Positions 46,501 through 50,096 of a stretch of DNA of 50,096 nt are shown piece by piece (positions within the stretch are counted from its first letter, which is position 1; every line of letters starts with the position of its first letter). The notes below the pieces were generated by a model. It worked only from the letters and a program-made list of their open reading frames with translations, ran no database searches and had not been told where the DNA came from. The translations under genes were made by a program, and so were the position numbers. The stretch is taken from assembly GCA_000989565.1 (NCBI GenBank), contig LBOO01000004.1:1-50096 (forward strand). The letters run 5' to 3'. Origin of the DNA: Candidatus Peregrinibacteria bacterium GW2011_GWA2_33_10. Its GTDB lineage: Bacteria > Patescibacteriota > Gracilibacteria > UBA1369 > GWC2-33-13.

Positions 46501-46874
46501 GAATGTGGCGTTTAGGCTTTGGATTAGCCGGAATTCCATGTGATATCGCATCATTAGCCGGAATCGGTTTATTTGGCAGAACAGCTTTAGGTTCATTAAA
46601 AGCAGCAAGACTGGCAGGGAAGGGGATAGATATGGCCAGAGCAGCTGATATATTAAAAGATTCAAGTAAAACAACCAAAGAATTAATCGAAGGCAATAAA
46701 ACTTTAAAAACAATCACAAAAGTAGGGGATATAAACAGAAAAATAATAATAGGAACTAGCTTAGCAACAATAGGAGTAGGATTGACAATCACGGCAGCGG
46801 ATTATGTCTACAGCAAAGGAATGCAGATGGTTATGGGAGATAGCATTGAGGAATTAGTATACGAAGCAGTATAA
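43560..46874 (+). CDS. Large membrane/coiled-coil protein with pre-toxin-like C-terminus, 1104 aa
   Basis: No signal peptide. A charged N-terminus is followed by two membrane helices (about 217-237 and 259-278), a long Lys/Glu-rich part with coiled coil (about 630-760) and a C-terminal hydrophobic region. From D950: DLAPVTGTLSDLYSAASGK, then EYFTGKSLEFGDRMWRLGFG, which resembles the pre-toxin TG (PT-TG) domain that precedes toxin tails. It stops about 95 residues later at a membrane helix, with no toxin tail. It may be a toxin carrier or an envelope scaffold; the family is otherwise unrecognised. Confidence 0.7.
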   Translation: MHFYNQNFKNTFIYFVDPSKIGSTGSIPERLREKPRESIERPDYSDIGREFNQEISKEKFQGKRTEVFEFKKGERRDVALDQKATQIQENIEQQKLDEETPRSIEAWDYNRPLNYPEQITLQTVLTSLITKAQEKKLIDEEIKSPFELSLKLGSHLNYFNASERSLIRKFGGLLEHRDSFLDRQLRMLWPQIKQDVDKSTKEVEKIKSDPIKYFNGLGGMAKAAIAIVGAYAAYKLVLKPVFNFLTEKNSENKPEKKGGIIGKLALILIPLLAFGGLFKGKELIDWFKEKLNYDFSLDNIKNFFENLIKNPWEAITSFFSKDKNKEKEKPDEEYNKLHESTIKEIEKVTGKKIKPETIKQMGKEKFTDFYQENIFEKFIDDKIQEWGIFSTYIPIDAFKTGFIEDSRSIRSYLKTHEEEINKLRQAGKITDDTKVNQVLEMILNPDESYSESSTQEEIQEKQERETYITSLNSPEKKTLAREFEKNLLYLPSDKLIQSFLEKGEKSQKINIDLLKKLFAEKQTLMAEYCELLQSNAPIEEIKEKIAQIHETYLDINEELKALYQEIMIIKNDETLLKLLLLQHDKILKALKTYLTAPAIYKEYRSFRRSKKIREAAQFISEKTKTPKELMDQKISQSNTRVSEIDTEITQKQTAQAITIDESERKKLKYEIENLNDQKKYHQFIKDLNEQKKLLLDKEQLLKTTSVPADRTRIEGEIKTLKAQIDDVNIKKLDIEGRVLNIEARNLRTTLESDFGLAGESNKVIKSKHFEKIDNVGKKFLEYRSSLEEIIHKKATLLEEELIKMDKGLAHDPTLIDKLKNEINDITKKQTNMEKNLFIGIDGFLNRSWQKIQEALHLNKITGPQSKQEIQKLREYVLKVYENQRIAKRQTLTGKIAQGILDNKLFKIGGKKAKAIFLTTQLTIGTTMNTKETEGGKKVGIAQAATQTIADLAPVTGTLSDLYSAASGKEYFTGKSLEFGDRMWRLGFGLAGIPCDIASLAGIGLFGRTALGSLKAARLAGKGIDMARAADILKDSSKTTKELIEGNKTLKTITKVGDINRKIIIGTSLATIGVGLTITAADYVYSKGMQMVMGDSIEELVYEAV

Positions 46875-46993
46875 AATTCACTTTAATATACGTTCTTTTA
46901 AAATTTTGTTTTTTGTTAAAGTAAGCATTCTAAAGCCAATTTTCTGTCATCCAAAAAGAGTAGCGCATTGGAATGACAGTTTTCTTCCTTTTT

Positions 46994-47013
46994 AAAAAAA
47001 GCTCAACAAGAGC
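46994..47013 (-). terminator. Minus-strand intrinsic terminator
   Basis: On the minus strand: GCTC-TTGTT-GAGC followed by seven T. The stem is short (4 bp), but it lies downstream of the broken minus gene at 47105-47268. Confidence 0.5.
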
Positions 47014-47031
47014 CTAAAAATAAAAGAAACT

Positions 47032-47067
47032 TTCATACCCGCACAATATATCTTGTACGGGTATGAA
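47032..47067. repeat. Long hairpin (inverted repeat)
   Basis: TTCATACCCG (47032-47041) pairs perfectly with CGGGTATGAA (47058-47067). After one mismatch the stem continues with ACAA/TTGT around a 6-base loop. There is no T-run, so it is not a simple terminator; it could be an operator, an RNA structure or a mobile-repeat end. Confidence 0.75.
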
Positions 47068-47104
47068 TAATAATAAAGATATCATATGCAAATGAGCGTT
47101 AAGG

Positions 47105-47268
47105 CTAATTCTCTTCGTCTAGCCATTGAAGAACTTTTTTAATGTCATCTTCAATAATACTTCCGCCTTGTTCTATAGCCATTTTTCCTTCCTCTGGGTC
47201 ATCAATTTCTTTTATAATATCTGAGTCATTATCAAAAAAGCGTTTTATTGTTTTTCAGTTGCTGACAT
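47105..47268 (-). pseudogene. Frameshifted small gene, about 54 codons
   Basis: On the minus strand, ATG 47268 reads MSATEKQ and stops. Shifted by one base, the frame continues KRFFDNDSDIIKEIDDPEEG, then KMAIEQGGSIIEDDIKKVLQ and WLDEEN to TAG at 47105. The acidic, helical product looks genuine, so this is probably a small gene with one frameshift. The internal ATG in KMAIEQ could still make a 25-residue peptide. No family recognised. Confidence 0.45.
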
Positions 47269-47352
47269 AAAGCTGTCAAAAGATTTTTAGCTATTCTCCC
47301 CTATCACAAAACAAAATTTTTCGCGACTTCTATTGTTCAAAATTATATACCT

Positions 47353-47394
47353 TTTACGAATTACAAATTACGGATTACGGATTACGGATTACGA
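47353..47394. repeat. ATTACGR heptamer array 5
   Basis: Six units (TTTACGA, ATTACAA, three ATTACGG, ATTACGA), ending 4 bp from the recG stop codon. Confidence 0.9.
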
Positions 47395-47398
47395 TTTT

Positions 47399-49444
47399 TC
47401 ACGGACAAATACTCACATTATAATCATTTATAAACTCATTTAACTTACCTTTCAAACTCACATATTTGTCAAGTGTCGGATCTTGCGAAATTATTTTAAT
47501 AGCTTCATTTCTGGCTCGTTTAATTAATTCAAAATCACTTAATGATGCCATTTTTAAATCCGGAATTCCGCTTTGATTAATTCCATAAATTTCACCCGGA
47601 CCTCTTTGTTCCAAATCTATTTCCGCCAGCTTGAAACCACTATGATTTTCTTCCAAAGCTTTAAGGCGTTTTAGGCTTTCTATAGAGGAATTAGTAGGGA
47701 ACAGAAAACAATATGACTGATGCTCTCCCCTGCCGACTCTCCCCCGAAACTGATGAAGTTGAGAGAGACCGAATCGCTCAGCACCTTCAATCATCATAAT
47801 TGTCGCATTCGGTACATCAATTCCAACTTCCACCACAGAAGTGGATACTAAAACTTCAATTTTTTTCTCTTTAAAATCATTCATTGCTTTATCTTTTTCA
47901 TCAGCCTTTAATTTTCCGTGAACCAATCCGACTTTTAAATTTTGGAAAATTTCCCGGGATAATTTTTCATATTCTTGAGTAGCGCTTTTTACCTCCAAAT
48001 AATCGGATTCATCAACCAAAGGACAAATAACAAAAACCTGTCTGCCTTTTTTTACCTGATCTTCTATCCAAAAATACGCATCCCGCCTTTTATGCTCCGG
48101 CACAATTCGCGTAATAATGTTTTTTCTGCCTTTTGGCATCTCATCAATAATGGAAATATCCTGATCACCGTACAAAGTAAGAGCTAATGTTCGCGGAATA
48201 GGTGTTGCCGTCATATTTAATAAATGCGGAGTTCCATGACTTTTTAAAATATCTCTTTGTTTCACTCCAAATCTATGTTGCTCATCAATTACCGCCAATC
48301 CCAAATTTTTAAAATGCACATATTCCTGAATCAAAGCATGAGTGCCGATAATTATATCTATTTGCCCATTTTTAATTTTTTCCGCAATATTTTTTTTATT
48401 CTTTTCACTCAAAGAACCTACTAATAAATCCATTTTAACATCGAAAAATCCAAAAATTTCAGTCAAAGAATTAAAATGCTGCTTAGCTAAAATTTCTGTG
48501 GGTGCCATAATCGCGGTTTGTAAACCATTTTTATAAACCGCATAAGCCGCAGCGGCAGCAACAGCGGTTTTTCCACTTCCCACATCACCTTGTAAAAGAC
48601 GCAACATTGGATACTTTTTTTGCAGATCTATGAAAACTTCATCAATAACTTTTTGCTGAGCATTGGTTAAAGTGAACGGAAGTTTATTTTTAAATTCATT
48701 TAAAAAATCTTCAGAAATGCTAATATTTAATTCATTCTCAGAATAATTTTTCATCCATTGCCAACGCTTTTGCAAAGCGATTAACTGAATCAAAAAGAGC
48801 TCGTCAAAAGCCAAACGTTCGCGGGATTTAATAATCAGATCTTTGGAACTCGGAAAATGTATACTCTTAATTGCTTTTTTAAAATTTATAAGTTTTTGAC
48901 GTTCTAAAATTTCTTCCGGCATATATTCCTCCAGAAAATCCAAATAGCTTTTTGTTAAAGCAATTTTTTCCCGCACCCATTTTGAAGTTATAGGCGGACT
49001 TTCATGATAAATAGGCACAATTCTGGCAGTATGAATCAAATTTTCTTTTACTTTTTCAAAATCAGGATTTTTTAAAGTAATACGATTAAAATCAAAACTA
49101 GCTTTTCCTGACAATATAATTTCTTCATTAGGATTTAAAACTTCCAAAATATAAGGTTGATTGAACCAAATAACTTCCACGGAACCGGTATTATCGCTAA
49201 AAATACCTGAAATAAGCAGTTTTCCTGTTCTCGCCCTTCTTTTTGATAAATTAGTAACCTTTCCTTTTAAAACATTTTTACAATCCGTTCGAATTTCCGA
49301 AACTTTTGAAAATTGTGATAAATCTTCATAAGCTCTGGGAAAATAAAAAAACAAGTCTTTTAAAGTCTTAATCCCCAAATCTTCAAGTTTTTCCTGATGC
49401 CTTTTAGTGGTTCGAATCGCTCGATGTATTCTTTCCGTCAACAT
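47399..49444 (-). CDS. recG: ATP-dependent DNA helicase RecG
   Basis: 681 residues, normal length. RecG reverses stalled forks and branch-migrates Holliday junctions. An N-terminal wedge/OB domain precedes superfamily 2 motifs: Walker A GDVGSGKT (286-293), MAPTEILAKQHF, DEQH (387-390), TATPIPRTLALTLYGD, and motif VI QLHQFRGRVGRGEHQSYC. The C-terminal TRG-like part has GPGEIYGINQSGIPDL. It lies downstream of the Cys-cluster gene on the same strand, with a terminator between them. Confidence 0.96.
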   Translation of the reverse strand: MLTERIHRAIRTTKRHQEKLEDLGIKTLKDLFFYFPRAYEDLSQFSKVSEIRTDCKNVLKGKVTNLSKRRARTGKLLISGIFSDNTGSVEVIWFNQPYILEVLNPNEEIILSGKASFDFNRITLKNPDFEKVKENLIHTARIVPIYHESPPITSKWVREKIALTKSYLDFLEEYMPEEILERQKLINFKKAIKSIHFPSSKDLIIKSRERLAFDELFLIQLIALQKRWQWMKNYSENELNISISEDFLNEFKNKLPFTLTNAQQKVIDEVFIDLQKKYPMLRLLQGDVGSGKTAVAAAAAYAVYKNGLQTAIMAPTEILAKQHFNSLTEIFGFFDVKMDLLVGSLSEKNKKNIAEKIKNGQIDIIIGTHALIQEYVHFKNLGLAVIDEQHRFGVKQRDILKSHGTPHLLNMTATPIPRTLALTLYGDQDISIIDEMPKGRKNIITRIVPEHKRRDAYFWIEDQVKKGRQVFVICPLVDESDYLEVKSATQEYEKLSREIFQNLKVGLVHGKLKADEKDKAMNDFKEKKIEVLVSTSVVEVGIDVPNATIMMIEGAERFGLSQLHQFRGRVGRGEHQSYCFLFPTNSSIESLKRLKALEENHSGFKLAEIDLEQRGPGEIYGINQSGIPDLKMASLSDFELIKRARNEAIKIISQDPTLDKYVSLKGKLNEFINDYNVSICP

Positions 49445-49464
49445 AAATACTTCTTAAAATAAAC

Positions 49465-49493
49465 AAAAAAGCGTACTCAATATACGCCTTTTA
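49465..49493 (-). terminator. Intrinsic terminator between the Cys-cluster gene and recG
   Basis: On the minus strand: AAAAGGCGTA-TATTGAG-TACGC followed by six T. The GCGTA/TACGC stem is extended by A-T pairs. It lies 22 bp after the stop codon of the 49515 gene. Confidence 0.7.
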
Positions 49494-49514
49494 CTTAAAA
49501 TTTCAATTAACTAT

Positions 49515-49922
49515 TTAATCATTATCTTTATTTTCACTGAATCCTTTGGTAGCACATATTCTTTTTGCTTCAAAAAAGCTAATTATATCTGCGTGATTAT
49601 GTCCAAAGCCTAAATATCTCTGTAGAATTTTCCCGAATATACCCGGGGTTATATTTTTTAATGCCTCTTTTATTTGTAAACGGCATTCTCCTAATTTATC
49701 AGGACAACCATTACATCTACATTCAACTCTGCCAAAAACAGGTGAATGCATGCCTACTAAATTTTCATTAGTAATTGAATCATATAGAGGAGGTTGATTT
49801 AAGCGATTAGAACTCTGCTCAGGTACTTCATACAACTGCCTACCGGAGTTCCCCCCAATCTCAACAGGTTCTAATTCTTTAAATTCTTCAGTTTGTGTTA
49901 AATCATTAAATTCTTCTGTCAT
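49515..49922 (-). CDS. Small Cys-cluster protein, 135 aa
   Basis: An acidic, disordered N-terminal half (1-60) is followed by ECRCNGCPDKLGECRLQ with C68, C70, C73 and C80, spaced C-x-C-x2-C-x6-C, which could bind zinc or an Fe-S cluster. C123 and several His (GFGHNHADI) follow. No family recognised. The TCAGTGAGT element lies 69-85 bp upstream and a terminator follows, so it is probably a single-gene transcript. Confidence 0.6.
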   Translation of the reverse strand: MTEEFNDLTQTEEFKELEPVEIGGNSGRQLYEVPEQSSNRLNQPPLYDSITNENLVGMHSPVFGRVECRCNGCPDKLGECRLQIKEALKNITPGIFGKILQRYLGFGHNHADIISFFEAKRICATKGFSENKDND

Positions 49923-49990
49923 AATTTTTTGTTAATTAAATATCAGGAAGAATATAATAAATTTGTTTCCCAAATAATCAAGAGAAATTT

Positions 49991-50007
49991 TCGTAACCAC
50001 TCACTGA
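49991..50007 (-). repeat. TCAGTGAGT element, copy upstream of the Cys-cluster gene
   Basis: In the gene direction it reads TCAGTGAGTGGTTACGA, one base different from the rlmE copy. Confidence 0.65.
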
Positions 50008-50012
50008 GGTAA

Positions 50013-50048
50013 TATGTCATCCAGAACTTCATTTATGTCATCCCGAAC
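50013..50048. repeat. Two TATGTCATCC(A/C)GAAC boxes
   Basis: 15-bp boxes at 50013-50027 and 50034-50048 differ at one base. The second runs into CGAAGAGAGGGATC, like common dispersed repeats of many bacteria. A shorter relative (TGTCATCC) occurs in the hairpin at 46944. Confidence 0.6.
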
Positions 50049-50096
50049 GAAGAGAGGGATCTTTGGAATCAAAATTTATTCCTTATCCTGTATCAA

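Larger units (their letters stand above)
46875..47398. other. Spacer with hairpins and a broken small gene
   Basis: The longest stretch without an intact gene. It contains a bulged hairpin at 46944-46979 (CTGTCATCCA / TGGAATGACAG), a minus-strand terminator near 46994-47013, a strong hairpin at 47032-47067, a broken minus-strand gene and heptamer array 5. Confidence 0.6.
49923..50096. other. Window-end spacer with dispersed repeats
   Basis: No gene. It holds the TCGTAACCACTCACTGA element and two TATGTCATCC(A/C)GAAC boxes. Confidence 0.5.

Noticed and set aside
8194-47394. Heptamer arrays as CRISPR
   Set aside because: Units are 7 bp in direct tandem with no unique spacers and no cas genes.

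Overview
The window looks like one end of a contig from a Candidate Phyla Radiation (Patescibacteria, Parcubacteria-like) bacterium. This is inferred from low GC, short spacers, weak or absent Shine-Dalgarno sequences before most genes, large PKD-repeat surface proteins, a VirD4/TraG-type ATPase with no conjugation operon, and housekeeping genes (murC, cysS, queA, rsmG, rsmE, rlmE, fmt, rbfA, gatB, lepB, recG) mixed with hypothetical membrane proteins. The standard bacterial code fits: genes end normally in TGA and no long gene needs UGA recoding. I found no rRNA, tRNA or CRISPR array.

Region 1-2294 is a degraded polymorphic-toxin locus. It holds a toxin C-terminus, one or two candidate immunity genes, and a second toxin body cut by a frameshift. 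An exact 99-bp repeat marks the toxin-cassette junction (1-99 and 1820-1918). Since the window opens exactly at the repeat, this is probably also where the assembly broke. The second toxin tail abuts the beheaded remnant of a PKD surface protein (2295-5679). A second PKD protein (5722-7998) is intact.

8230-16902 carries a cupin and a FtsB/DivIC-like division gene (minus, from a strong promoter), murC, cysS, a YggT protein, a large secreted Ig/FN3 protein with an NPDTG sorting-like tail, and the TraG-like ATPase. 16906-22521 runs through a SanA-like protein, an IlvE-family aminotransferase, a seven-helix membrane protein with a PKD domain, and a 787-residue fusion. The fusion joins an ATP-grasp amino-acid/peptide ligase, a retropepsin-like domain that has lost its catalytic Asp, and a QEGLA/DUF1704 metallopeptidase. 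It resembles the known ligase, 7TM and RimB-like protease triad rebuilt as a writer-and-eraser enzyme, and is the most interesting system here.

22514-29697 is mostly minus-strand RNA modification (queA, rlmE, rsmG, rsmE) with a zinc protease and lipoproteins. 29818-33541 is a surface-glycan cluster (GT2, solute-binding lipoprotein, O-antigen-ligase-like protein). 33551-41868 holds fmt, rbfA, nrnA, membrane proteins, lepB, a PH-domain protein, a membrane-anchored HEPN-like protein, a CoaE-like kinase and gatB. 41875-49922 holds a WecG/TagA glycosyltransferase, a Trm9-like methyltransferase, an 1104-residue membrane/coiled-coil protein with a pre-toxin-like tail, recG and a small Cys-cluster protein.

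Tandem arrays of a 7-bp unit (ATTACGR) sit at the 3' ends of five minus-strand genes. A separate TCAGTGAGT-containing element lies upstream of three genes.
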